Source of the DNA: Fibrobacter sp. UWR3
Lineage (GTDB): Bacteria > Fibrobacterota > Fibrobacteria > Fibrobacterales > Fibrobacteraceae
Reading direction: 5' to 3'
Assembly: GCF_900143055.1 (NCBI RefSeq)
Contig: NZ_FRCW01000016.1
Coordinates: 1 to 39,067, forward strand
DNA length: 39,067 nucleotides
Below are positions 1 through 8,202 of this stretch, piece by piece. Positions within the stretch are counted from its first letter, which is position 1; each line of letters begins with the position of its first letter. The notes under the pieces were generated by a model, which saw only the letters and a program-made list of their open reading frames with translations, was not told the DNA's origin and did not search any database. Position numbers and translations under genes: made by a program.

Positions 1-94
1 CCCGCCCTTTCTTTTGTCCGCACCCCGGCCAAGCGAATCGGCCAGAACCGCTCCCGCGAGAGTGAACTCGTTCACTTTCAACACGGAGCGAAAA

Positions 95-1306
95 GTGCCG
101 ACATCGAAGAAGCAAACGCAAAAGAAAATAAAAGTTCTGTCCTTATTTTCTGGATGTGGTGGATTAGACCTGGGTTTTCTAGGCGGGTTCTCTTTTTCTG
201 GAAAGGATTATGAACGTCTTGATACCGATGTCGTTTTCGCAAATGATTTTGATCCTGATGCTGTCAACTGTTATAACAGCAATGCTTTGCTTGTGAAAGA
301 TTCTGCAAAATCAATATGCAAGGATGTTCGAGAAATTGAGGACGAAGAATTTCCCGACTTCGATGTCATGATCGCTGGATTTCCGTGCCAACCATTTTCC
401 AATGCGGGGAACCGTAAAGGCGTAAACGATAAAAATGGCCGTGGTACATTGTTTGAGGAATGTGAACGAATCTTAAAGTATAAGATTTCTCAAAAGAAAA
501 AGCCCAAAGCATTTTTATTCGAAAATGTTCGAGGAATCCTTTCGTCTAAAATGCCTGACGGAAAAACAACTGTGCCAAATGAAATTAAGGCTCGAATGGA
601 AAAACTCGGTTATAACGTTTCGATGCAATTGGTTTGTGCGAGTGATTACGGAGTTCCGCAAAAAAGATACCGTGTATTAATTGTTGGTGTCGATAAGAAA
701 ATAGGCTCGTTTGATTTCGAAAAGATAAAAGAACTTGTCCAAAAAGAAAACATTCCGTCGGAATCTTTTGGCAAACAAGAAAAGTTACTTCTTGGTTCTA
801 TCTTGAAGGATGTCCCTAAAGAAGACTTTTGGGAATATACAAAAGCAACTCAAAATATGATTGAGAAAATCGGCCCTTGTGCACATGGTGCGAGAGCTTT
901 GAAATATTTCAAAAAAGATTTTGAGTACGATAAGATGCCCGAAATTTATAAGGAAGGTAAATCTTGGAAGGATATTCCTCCAGAGGAATTGACGCCTCGC
1001 TTTAAGAAGATTTATGATGATCCCAAGAAGTACCATTCCCCAAAATTTTTCAGAAGATTTGCTTTTGGCGAAATCAACGGAACGATTACGGCTTCATCTC
1101 AGCCTGAAAACTGCGGTATAACTCACCCCATTGAAAATAGACGCTTTACTGTTCGCGAAATTGCCAGAATCCAATCATTTCCAGACAATTTTGATTTTAG
1201 CAAAATCCCCTTGCAATCAAGGTATAAAGTTATTGGGAATGCAGTTCCGCCGATACTCGGTTGGGTTGTCGCGAAAACATTGACTGAAATTATAAAGGAG
1301 GGATAA
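95..1306 (+). CDS. DNA (cytosine-5) methyltransferase of a LlaJI-like R-M system
   Basis: C5-cytosine DNA methyltransferase that would protect host DNA from the nuclease encoded just downstream. Canonical motifs are in order: motif I LSLFSGCGGLDLGF near the N-terminus, motif IV GFPCQPFSNAG with the catalytic Cys, motif VI FENVRGIL, motif VIII QKRYRVLIVG, motif IX RRFTVREIARIQSFP, and motif X IGNAVPP close to the C-terminus. The start chosen is GTG at 95, which has GGAG at 85-88 and puts motif I about 13 residues in. TTG at 14 and GTG at 62 are in frame, and the frame is open to the window edge, so a longer N-terminus cannot be excluded. The body is AT-rich, while the first ~100 bases are GC-rich like host DNA. 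LlaJI systems carry two m5C methyltransferases, so a partner may lie upstream of the window. Only 4 nt separate the stop from the next gene, whose strong AAAGGAGGG site (1294-1302) lies in this gene's 3' end. Confidence 0.93.
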   Translation: MPTSKKQTQKKIKVLSLFSGCGGLDLGFLGGFSFSGKDYERLDTDVVFANDFDPDAVNCYNSNALLVKDSAKSICKDVREIEDEEFPDFDVMIAGFPCQPFSNAGNRKGVNDKNGRGTLFEECERILKYKISQKKKPKAFLFENVRGILSSKMPDGKTTVPNEIKARMEKLGYNVSMQLVCASDYGVPQKRYRVLIVGVDKKIGSFDFEKIKELVQKENIPSESFGKQEKLLLGSILKDVPKEDFWEYTKATQNMIEKIGPCAHGARALKYFKKDFEYDKMPEIYKEGKSWKDIPPEELTPRFKKIYDDPKKYHSPKFFRRFAFGEINGTITASSQPENCGITHPIENRRFTVREIARIQSFPDNFDFSKIPLQSRYKVIGNAVPPILGWVVAKTLTEIIKEG

Positions 1307-1310
1307 ACTT

Positions 1311-3554
1311 ATGTATTTGTCGAAAGAATCTATCGTCAATTTATTCTTCCAAATGAATTTTCTCTATTCGGGAGAAGACATTCAAAAACAGGGTGGAACA
1401 CAATTTTTTAGCGAATTGAAATATTTTCTTGCGTTGGATGAATTTATCAAATCAGAGCAAAGACCTTGCGATACGAAAAATAAAAATGATAAACAGAAGT
1501 TTGTTGTCAATGTAGGTCATTTCGTTCAACTTTCAGATCCAAATACTAGTGAATCTTTGGATGCTAAAAACTTCTTTGATAGTTTTGGGCAGAATAAGGA
1601 TTTTGATGTTGGAAGCAATTTCTTTAGTGCCGGAGCGGTAAACAAGTCTTTGACTTCGACTACGCCATTATCTTTTCCTTCAAGACATCCGCAATTACTT
1701 AAATGTGAAAATGGTGTAATTGACATTGCGGATGGAGCTTATCAGCGTTTCGCAAATGAGCAAGACTATCTTTATTATCAAGACAGAAAAAAGAAAACTA
1801 TTCTTCCTAACAAGAAAGCGCTTCTCTTTTTCTGGTTGAACAGAAATACTGATTTTACAAGTAAAGATTCTCTCTTTAACGATTTCTTGAATAGCCTGCG
1901 CAAACGCTATTCTCCAAATATGATTAGCGCATTGAAATGGGATGAACAAGACGCTGTTTACATCAACATTGCAAGAAATTTAAGCACTTCAAATGATATA
2001 TCTTTCGTGAAAAAAGAAGATTTAATATTTGATCAGAAGGATTCATATCAAAGAAAAAAATATTTTGAAACATGGTTATGCCTAAATTCATCAGGAGATG
2101 ATGGTTTTAGAACGCTTTGTGTTGATGTTTGTGAACAATGGCTTGATAAAAAAATGCCAGGCAATCAAATTGGAAATTTGTTCCGTTATAAAGATTATGA
2201 ATCATATAAGAGGGAACATATCCGAATAACAGCTTTGAAAGATTTTAGCTCTGTTAGTGATAATGACCAAAGTGGTAGACCTAGAACAGCAATAAATCAT
2301 TATCTGAATTTTTTGAATAAAATGCCTCACACAAAAAAAGTAGATGATGACAATTTTGTCAAGTTACTAAAGCAGTTGGAACAGGAGATTGAGAAAAATC
2401 CAGAAAGAATAGATGCTTTGAAAAAACTTCTGCCTCTTGAAGAAAAAAAAGACAAAGATTCTTCTGGTACTCAATCATTGTTCTACTTCAATTTTACTCC
2501 ATTCACCCCCACCCAAAAAATCTACTACGGTGTTCCGGGTTGTGGCAAGAGCCATACGATTACCACAATGCTGAAGGATGAAAAGGCTAAAACCCCGACA
2601 TTCAGCGAAGAAAATCAAGTCGTCCGCACCACATTCCACCCCGAATACACCAACGCCGACTTTATCGGTCAAATCCTTCCCGAAGTTCATGAGGACCCTC
2701 AGGGAAAATCCGTTGTGGAGTACAAGTTCAAACCGGGACCTTTTGCAAAGATTTTGAAGCAGGCTTTGCACAATCCGAGCAGACCGTTCTACCTCGTTAT
2801 TGAAGAAATCAACCGCGGAAATGCCGCAGCCATTTTTGGCGATGTATTCCAACTTCTGGACCGTCTGAAAAATGGAGATACATCAAAGGAACCTGTCGGG
2901 ACAGATGGTTTCGAAAATCATTACGGAAAAGGCTGGAGCGAATATTTCGTCATGAATGCTGATGTCAACGCTTACATCCGTGACGCAAAAAGCGATGATG
3001 AACTCGATACAAAATCAATTGATGTTTCAGGAATCCATTTCTCGTCTAGCACGGGGCTGCGCCTCCCGCCAAACCTTTCCATCTACGCAACGATGAATAC
3101 CAGCGACCAGAATGTGTTTACGCTCGATAACGCATTCCAGCGCCGTTGGGATATGGAACTCGTTCCGAACACCTGCATTTGGAGTGATGAAGACCATAAA
3201 AAGCAGGCGAAGTTGCAAATCGGCGATACGGATATTCGCTGGGAAACTTTCCGCAATGCTATAAATAGCGAAATCTCCGATGGAGACTTTTTCAATGCCG
3301 ATGACAAGCAGTTGGGACTGTTCTTTATTGAAGCCGAAGGCGATAAAATCGATGGGAAAAAGTTTGCAAACAAGGTCTTGAAATACCTGTGGGCAGACGT
3401 TTTTAAGCGCGATACCGGAAAAATTTTCAAATCCGAAAACCTGAGCAAGGTAGTGGAAGATTTTACAGGTACAGATGCGTTCGACAAGGTGTTTGCCGAT
3501 GAGTTTGTTCAATCATTGAAAAGCACCAACGATGAAATAAAGAACCACGAATAA
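1311..3554 (+). CDS. McrB-like AAA+ NTPase subunit of a LlaJI-type restriction enzyme
   Basis: Motor subunit of a McrBC/LlaJI-type restriction complex, 747 aa. The C-terminal half carries a McrB-family AAA+ module: Walker A GVPGCGKSHT at about residues 407-416, a Walker B-like segment LVIEEINRGNAAAIFGDV near 495-512, and MNTSDQN at about 595, the counterpart of the MNTADR signature of McrB, followed by a FQRRWD arginine-finger-like segment. By homology it should hydrolyse GTP or ATP to translocate DNA and activate the nuclease subunit. The first ~400 residues resemble no domain I know and are probably the DNA-recognition part. Composition changes sharply near 2500: the 60 bases at 1801-1860 contain 20 G+C, while 3361-3420 contain 27. 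The change falls at the start of the AAA+ module. The stop is immediately followed by the start codon of the next gene, so the two are translationally coupled. Confidence 0.88.
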   Translation: MYLSKESIVNLFFQMNFLYSGEDIQKQGGTQFFSELKYFLALDEFIKSEQRPCDTKNKNDKQKFVVNVGHFVQLSDPNTSESLDAKNFFDSFGQNKDFDVGSNFFSAGAVNKSLTSTTPLSFPSRHPQLLKCENGVIDIADGAYQRFANEQDYLYYQDRKKKTILPNKKALLFFWLNRNTDFTSKDSLFNDFLNSLRKRYSPNMISALKWDEQDAVYINIARNLSTSNDISFVKKEDLIFDQKDSYQRKKYFETWLCLNSSGDDGFRTLCVDVCEQWLDKKMPGNQIGNLFRYKDYESYKREHIRITALKDFSSVSDNDQSGRPRTAINHYLNFLNKMPHTKKVDDDNFVKLLKQLEQEIEKNPERIDALKKLLPLEEKKDKDSSGTQSLFYFNFTPFTPTQKIYYGVPGCGKSHTITTMLKDEKAKTPTFSEENQVVRTTFHPEYTNADFIGQILPEVHEDPQGKSVVEYKFKPGPFAKILKQALHNPSRPFYLVIEEINRGNAAAIFGDVFQLLDRLKNGDTSKEPVGTDGFENHYGKGWSEYFVMNADVNAYIRDAKSDDELDTKSIDVSGIHFSSSTGLRLPPNLSIYATMNTSDQNVFTLDNAFQRRWDMELVPNTCIWSDEDHKKQAKLQIGDTDIRWETFRNAINSEISDGDFFNADDKQLGLFFIEAEGDKIDGKKFANKVLKYLWADVFKRDTGKIFKSENLSKVVEDFTGTDAFDKVFADEFVQSLKSTNDEIKNHE

Positions 3555-4889
3555 ATGAACGGAATGCGAATCACTGTCGCCGAAAAGGGTTCGGACTTTG
3601 TCGGTCTTAAAATCACGCTTGATGCCAGATGCGTGACGTTCCCTATGGGTTACTCGATTACATCGAGTGATAACGCCGACATCGCGCCAACCCTTCGTTC
3701 CGAAATTCTTTTGCTGATTCGAAAAATAAGCGATTGCGAAAAATTGCAGGGCGAACGGGTTTGCCGCATAAACACGAACGACCAGCGTCTCGATTTCCCT
3801 ATTGGCAGCATCCTGTTCCTGATAGAAGACTTCCTTAATCGCGGTTCCTATTACACCGAAAAAGAAAAAATCATGGGCGATGGCCTGCCCGGGAAAATTT
3901 CCTGGAGCGGCACCATCAAAAGAATCAAGCCGATTGTTTCTGAACGCGGCATCGCGTTCCTTGATTTTATCGTCCACAAGAGTCGCATAAAGAACGACCG
4001 GCTTATTACGGAACTGCACAAGTATTGCGTTTACAAGTCATTTGAACTGTTGGGATTCCTCTATACGGTGGCGATGCCGGATCAAGGACTTATTAACGAA
4101 GCGGATATCAAGAAGAACAGGGCCTATTACGTCAGCTTTCTGGACTCAAAAATTTCGGAAACCCACCTAGAGCAGAACGCCGAACTTTTCGTCCACATGA
4201 AAAATGTCATCCAGAATTTCGACAGCGAAGACACGATAAGTTCTGCAACTTACGGGACAAATTCTTTCCATACGATCTGGGAAAGCATGGTTAACGACGT
4301 GTACGGAACCGTGAGCAAACCGGAAATGGAAAAATATTACCCTTGTTCTAAATGGAAAAGACCGAATGGCGATTGGCTAAAAAATAATGTTCCACTCCGG
4401 CCCGACACGATAATGATTGACGATAGCACAGGGGTTAAGCTTTGCTTTATTCTCGATTCTAAATACTATTCGTACGCTGCGATGAAAAATGACGGCGCAG
4501 ATGTGTCCGAAGATAATTCGCAGGTTTCTGTCGCAGACCATGGCTCTATCCCTGGAACGGATTCCATACAGAAGCAAATCACTTACGCTGAATTTATAGA
4601 CAAGTCACGAACACGACCTACGAATAAATGCCCGGAAAAATACAAGTTTGATCCAGACAAGATTTTCAACGTATTTATTTTACCGGGAAATGTGCCGGAC
4701 GGCAACGGCATCAAATACATCGGTTACGCCGAAGCTGATTGGAACACCAAAGCTACCGAAGGCTACCGAAAAATCCACGGATTTCTTCTCGACACCAAAA
4801 CCGTGATGCGAAAGCAAATTTCGTCATCAACCTCTAGGCGGATATTGATTGACTACATTTTAAGTGTCGTTCACGAACAGGGTGCTTGA
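3555..4889 (+). CDS. LlaJI-like restriction endonuclease subunit (McrC-like partner)
   Basis: Probable nuclease subunit working with the AAA+ protein encoded directly upstream; the two genes abut (TAA then ATG). At 444 aa it resembles the LlaJI restriction endonuclease family (RE_LlaJI). The conserved core starts near residue 233 with YGTNSFHTIWESMVNDVYG and continues to a PD-(D/E)XK-type site: RPDTIM near residue 281 (Asp) and FILDSKYY near residue 299 (D-x-K). The N-terminal ~220 residues are presumably the part that contacts the NTPase or DNA. An in-frame ATG at 3564 is an alternative start; neither has a clear Shine-Dalgarno site, consistent with coupling to the previous gene. The family assignment is from recalled motif patterns; general McrC identity is less likely than LlaJI because an m5C methyltransferase accompanies it. 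Confidence 0.8.
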   Translation: MNGMRITVAEKGSDFVGLKITLDARCVTFPMGYSITSSDNADIAPTLRSEILLLIRKISDCEKLQGERVCRINTNDQRLDFPIGSILFLIEDFLNRGSYYTEKEKIMGDGLPGKISWSGTIKRIKPIVSERGIAFLDFIVHKSRIKNDRLITELHKYCVYKSFELLGFLYTVAMPDQGLINEADIKKNRAYYVSFLDSKISETHLEQNAELFVHMKNVIQNFDSEDTISSATYGTNSFHTIWESMVNDVYGTVSKPEMEKYYPCSKWKRPNGDWLKNNVPLRPDTIMIDDSTGVKLCFILDSKYYSYAAMKNDGADVSEDNSQVSVADHGSIPGTDSIQKQITYAEFIDKSRTRPTNKCPEKYKFDPDKIFNVFILPGNVPDGNGIKYIGYAEADWNTKATEGYRKIHGFLLDTKTVMRKQISSSTSRRILIDYILSVVHEQGA

Positions 4890-5013
4890 ACTGTATATTT
4901 GTACGAGTACATCGGCAAGGATATCTTCAAGAAATGTCCGTAGGGCTTGCTACACCGCCGAGCAGATTGCCTCGTTCTAATATCTAGCCGCCATTTTTCT
5001 ATATTTACACACG
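4890..5013 (+). other. Intergenic region between the R-M cassette and der
   Basis: This 124-bp spacer holds a promoter-like TATATTTG at 4894-4901 and a second TATATT box at 5000-5005 just before der. Between them, short open stretches (for example YTAEQIASF ending at a stop near 4980) look like the worn end of a former gene, perhaps a nuclease of the Rpn/transposase-like family. The match is too short to call a pseudogene. Confidence 0.3.
5000..5005 (+). promoter_or_regulatory. -10 box of der, placed for a leaderless mRNA
   Basis: TATATT at 5000-5005 is followed by only 8 nt before the der ATG at 5014, so transcription would begin at or beside the start codon. No Shine-Dalgarno sequence is present. 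The same arrangement recurs at several other genes in the window. The -35 region is weak. Confidence 0.5.
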
Positions 5014-6441
5014 ATGAAATTACCAGTCGTGTGCATTATCGGACGCCCGAACGTGGGCAAGTCCTCGCTATTCAACCGCATCCTGGGCCGCAGGGCGGCA
5101 GTCGTCTCGGACCGTGACGGCGTTACGCGCGATAGGCATTACCAGACGGCGAACTACAAGGGCCACGAGTTCACGGTGGTCGATACGGGCGGATTCTTGC
5201 CCGACGATTCCATCGACGTTTTGGCCGATAGCGTCCGTGCGCAGATTTTCAATGCGGTCGAGGAATCCGACCTCGTGCTCTTCATGGTGGATGTCCGCGT
5301 GGGCATTACCAAGCTCGACCAGCAGTTTGCGCGCCTTATCCGCAAGCTCGATAAGAAGGTGATTCTTGTGGCGAACAAGAGCGAGCAGCAGGGCGACCGC
5401 CAGGAAAGTTACGAGTTTCTCAAGCTCGGTTTTGGCCAGCCCCGCACCATCAGTGCGCTTACGGGCTATGCCTGCCTCTCGCTCCTCGACGAGGTCGTCT
5501 CGATTCTCCCGACGCCGGTGCGTGGCGAACGCAAGGAAGAACGCCCCATCCGTTTCGCGATTCTTGGCCGCCCGAACGCGGGCAAGAGCACGCTGTTGAA
5601 CCGCCTGCTGAACGAAGACCGCGCAGTGGTTTCCGACATTCCGGGTACGACCCGCGATTCCATCGACTGCGACTTCATTGTCGATGGCCAGAAGTTCGTG
5701 GTAACCGACACGGCGGGCCTCCGCAAGAAGGCGAAGGTCGAGGACGAAGTCGAAATTTTCAGCAACATGCGCACGCTCGAAAGCATCCGCCGCTCCGACC
5801 TCTCGGTACTGATGGTCGATTGCACCCGCGGGCTCGAGGTGCAGGACTTCCGCATCATTACCGAAATCCGCAAGGCGGGCAAGGGCCTGGTGCTCGTGCT
5901 CAACAAGTGGGATATCTACCCGGACAAGACGGAAAAGTCCTTCGACCACATGGTGAAGGAGATGCTCGAACGCGAACCGATGCTCGAGTACGTGCCGATT
6001 ATTTCTGCAAGCGCCAAGGAAGGCCAGCGCGTGAACCGCATTGTGCAGGCCATCCAGACGGTGTATGCCAACTGCCGCCGCGTGCTGGGCCGTGACCGTG
6101 TCGCCGAAAGTTTTGCGAACTTCTTGCAGGAGAAGGCGCCCCCGAGCCACAACGCCCGCGTGGTGTCGCTTACCCGCGCATGCCAGATTATGGTGGAGCC
6201 GCCCGTCATCGCAATCGAGACGCGCACGCCCGAGCTGGTGGATGAGTCGTACAAGCGCTACCTGCTCAAGAAGTTTTACGAGGAATTCCAGTTGCAGGGT
6301 GCCCCCTTGCGCCTGAATTTCGACCAGAAGTTAACCCTCAGAAAGGATGAAGAACTTGAACAGTTTACTGAGTCTTCCAATAGCGTACTTGCTGGGGTCA
6401 ATCCCCAGCGCCATATGGATCGCAAAACTCGCGAAAGGTAA
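5014..6441 (+). CDS. der: Ribosome-assembly GTPase Der (EngA)
   Basis: Double-GTPase required for maturation of the 50S ribosomal subunit. Two tandem G domains are evident: the first opens with IIGRPNVGKSSLFNRI at residues 8-23, with DTGG switch II and NKS as the G4 motif; the second carries GRPNAGKSTLLNRL near residue 187, DTAGLRKKAK and NKWD. A C-terminal KH-like region follows. At 475 aa it is typical in length, although the last ~35 residues extend past the usual end (near GAPLRLNF). That tail overlaps the start of plsY by 95 nt in another frame. ATG 5014 is the obvious start because it precedes the first G1 motif by a few residues. Together with plsY and gpsA it forms a plus-strand run. 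Confidence 0.98.
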   Translation: MKLPVVCIIGRPNVGKSSLFNRILGRRAAVVSDRDGVTRDRHYQTANYKGHEFTVVDTGGFLPDDSIDVLADSVRAQIFNAVEESDLVLFMVDVRVGITKLDQQFARLIRKLDKKVILVANKSEQQGDRQESYEFLKLGFGQPRTISALTGYACLSLLDEVVSILPTPVRGERKEERPIRFAILGRPNAGKSTLLNRLLNEDRAVVSDIPGTTRDSIDCDFIVDGQKFVVTDTAGLRKKAKVEDEVEIFSNMRTLESIRRSDLSVLMVDCTRGLEVQDFRIITEIRKAGKGLVLVLNKWDIYPDKTEKSFDHMVKEMLEREPMLEYVPIISASAKEGQRVNRIVQAIQTVYANCRRVLGRDRVAESFANFLQEKAPPSHNARVVSLTRACQIMVEPPVIAIETRTPELVDESYKRYLLKKFYEEFQLQGAPLRLNFDQKLTLRKDEELEQFTESSNSVLAGVNPQRHMDRKTRER

Positions 6442-7024
6442 GAACTTCGACATTAGGGATTACGGCTCCAAGAATGCGGGCCTCACCAATACGTTCCGCG
6501 TGCTCGGCTGGAAGCCGGCGCTCCCCGTGGTATTCATGGACTTGCTCAAGGGCTTCTTCGGCCCGTGGATTGCCATGAGGTTGTGCGAAATGCAGGTGGC
6601 CGCCGGCGGTGCCGATTATTCGCACTGGGTTCCGCTTGTCGCGGGTATCCTCGTGATTCTTGGCCACAGCTTCACCTGCTTCGCGGGTTTCCGCGGTGGC
6701 AAGGGCGTGCTTGCGGCGCTCGGCGTGTTCCTCGCGCTCTGCCCGATTACGGCCCTCTCGGCTTTTGGCGTGTGGATTGTCCTCACGGCTTCAACCAAGT
6801 ACGTTTCGGTAGGTAGCATCGGCGCATGCGTCGCGCTCGGCGTTTTTGCCGTGATGGGGTACCTCAAGTTGCCCTTCCCGCCCGACGATATCAACCTCGG
6901 GCTCATGATTACCTGCCTTTTGGTGGCGGTTTTCGTGATTGTGAAGCACAAATCGAACATCAAGCGCCTTTTGAACGGCACCGAGAACGGTTTTGGCAGC
7001 AAGCGCAAGACTCCGAAGGCATAA
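6347..7024 (+). CDS. plsY: Acyl-phosphate:glycerol-3-phosphate acyltransferase PlsY
   Basis: Inner-membrane enzyme that transfers an acyl group from acyl-phosphate to sn-glycerol-3-phosphate, the first step of phospholipid synthesis. Family motifs are visible: YLLGSIPSA at the N-terminus, GSKNAGLTNTFRVLG (acyl-phosphate/G3P-binding loop), and GHSFTCFAGFRGGKGV. Several hydrophobic segments span the protein, which at 225 aa is slightly longer than usual because of a basic tail. The start is uncertain: ATG 6347 directly abuts AAAGG at 6342-6346 (spacing zero), whereas TTG 6356 lies 9 nt after the same site and gives a normal PlsY N-terminus (MNSLLSLPIAYLLGSIP). The gene begins inside der, so translation is probably coupled. 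The neighbour gpsA makes its substrate. Confidence 0.97.
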   Translation: MKNLNSLLSLPIAYLLGSIPSAIWIAKLAKGKNFDIRDYGSKNAGLTNTFRVLGWKPALPVVFMDLLKGFFGPWIAMRLCEMQVAAGGADYSHWVPLVAGILVILGHSFTCFAGFRGGKGVLAALGVFLALCPITALSAFGVWIVLTASTKYVSVGSIGACVALGVFAVMGYLKLPFPPDDINLGLMITCLLVAVFVIVKHKSNIKRLLNGTENGFGSKRKTPKA

Positions 7025-7055
7025 ATATTGTAGATTGTTATAAGAATGATTGTCA

Positions 7056-7144
7056 GTGTCATTCTGAGCGCAGCGAAGCGGAGTCGAAGAATCTAAAAAG
7101 ACCCATTCGACTTCGCCACGAAGTGGCTTCGCTCAGGGTGACAC
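7056..7144 (+). repeat. REP-like palindromic repeat between plsY and gpsA
   Basis: An 89-bp imperfect inverted repeat. The left arm GTGTCATTCTGAGCG starts at 7056 and the right arm GCTCAGGGTGACAC ends at 7144. Internal GAAGCGGAGTCGAAGAATCT and GACTTCGCCACGAAG segments can add further pairing. Dispersed elements starting GTCATTCTGAGC are common in many bacterial genomes and behave as REP/MITE-like sequences. No second copy was seen in this window. In the plsY-gpsA transcript it would form a long hairpin 22 nt before the gpsA start. Confidence 0.75.
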
Positions 7145-7166
7145 GCAAGAGATTAGGAAAGATAAT

Positions 7167-8198
7167 ATGAAGGTTACAGTTTTAGGTACTGGTGGTTGGG
7201 GCCTGACTCTCGGTCAGGTGGTCTATGAAAACAAGTGCGAAGTTTCGTTCTGGACAAACTCGCAGGCCGAAGTCGATCTGCTTTCGACGGAACATCAGTA
7301 CAAGGACAAACTCCCTGGCGTAATCTTCCCGGCGGATTTCAAGTATACGACCGACATGAATGCGGCCCTCGACGGCTGTGACATGGTGCTTATCGTGGTG
7401 CCGAGCCAGTTTATGGGCGGTGTCGCGAAGAACTTGGGCAAGTGGACTCCGGCGAAGGGCAAGGAACCTATCGTTGTCTGCGCCACCAAGGGCATTCTTG
7501 AAGGCACGAACCAGCTGATGAGCGAAGTGCTGCTCTCGAACGTGCCGTGGCTCACCGACGACAAGATGGTCGCCTTCAGCGGGCCTTCGCATGCCGAAGA
7601 AGTTAGCCGCCATATCCTTACCGCGATTGTGGCCGCCTGCGTGAACGAGGAATCCGCGAAGCTCGTGCAGAAGGTGATGAGCTGTTCTTACCTGCGCGTT
7701 TACAGTTCTACCGACATCGTGGGCGTGGAACTCTGCGGTTCTGTGAAGAACGTGATTGCAATTGCCTCTGGCGTGCTCTACGGGCTCGAGGCGAGCGGCA
7801 AGTACAAGATTGGCGACAATACGCGTGCAGCCCTCCTTACCCGTGGTCAGGCCGAAATGTGCCGCCTGGGCAAGGCTCTCGGTGCAAAGTCCGAAACGTT
7901 TGCGGGCCTCGCCGGCATGGGCGACCTTATCGTGACCTGCCTCTCGCAGCACAGCCGCAACCGCTATGTGGGTGAACACATCGGGCGTGGCGAAACCATC
8001 GAGCAGGTGCTTGCCGGCATGAAGATGGTGGCCGAAGGCGTGCCCACCTGCAAGAGCACCAAGGCTCTCGCCGACAAGCTCGGTGTCGAGATGCCCATCG
8101 TGAATTCCGTGCATGCGCTCCTCTTCGAAGGCAAGAAGGTCGACGATGTCATCAAGGACATGTGGGGCCGCGAGCTCAAGGAAGAAGTCTGGGGCTAA
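7167..8198 (+). CDS. gpsA: Glycerol-3-phosphate dehydrogenase [NAD(P)+]
   Basis: Cytosolic enzyme reducing dihydroxyacetone phosphate to sn-glycerol-3-phosphate, the substrate of the PlsY enzyme encoded upstream. The N-terminus has the dinucleotide-binding motif VLGTGGWGLTLG. Family motifs follow: FSGPSHAEEV, GSVKNVIAIASG with the catalytic Lys, NTRAALLTRGQAEM and GLAGMGDLIVTCLS. The length of 343 aa is normal. ATG 7167 has AGGAAA at 7155-7160. The gene ends 4 nt before the stop of a convergent gene, and an intrinsic terminator lies within that neighbour's coding region. Confidence 0.98.
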   Translation: MKVTVLGTGGWGLTLGQVVYENKCEVSFWTNSQAEVDLLSTEHQYKDKLPGVIFPADFKYTTDMNAALDGCDMVLIVVPSQFMGGVAKNLGKWTPAKGKEPIVVCATKGILEGTNQLMSEVLLSNVPWLTDDKMVAFSGPSHAEEVSRHILTAIVAACVNEESAKLVQKVMSCSYLRVYSSTDIVGVELCGSVKNVIAIASGVLYGLEASGKYKIGDNTRAALLTRGQAEMCRLGKALGAKSETFAGLAGMGDLIVTCLSQHSRNRYVGEHIGRGETIEQVLAGMKMVAEGVPTCKSTKALADKLGVEMPIVNSVHALLFEGKKVDDVIKDMWGRELKEEVWG

Positions 8199-8202
8199 AC
8201 CC

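Noticed and set aside
4909-4980. Remnant of a nuclease gene after the R-M cassette
   Set aside because: Only about ten residues look familiar, and they need a frame change.
5068-6150. Long minus-strand frame opposite der
   Set aside because: A mirror effect of codon bias in der; the sequence is low in conserved features.
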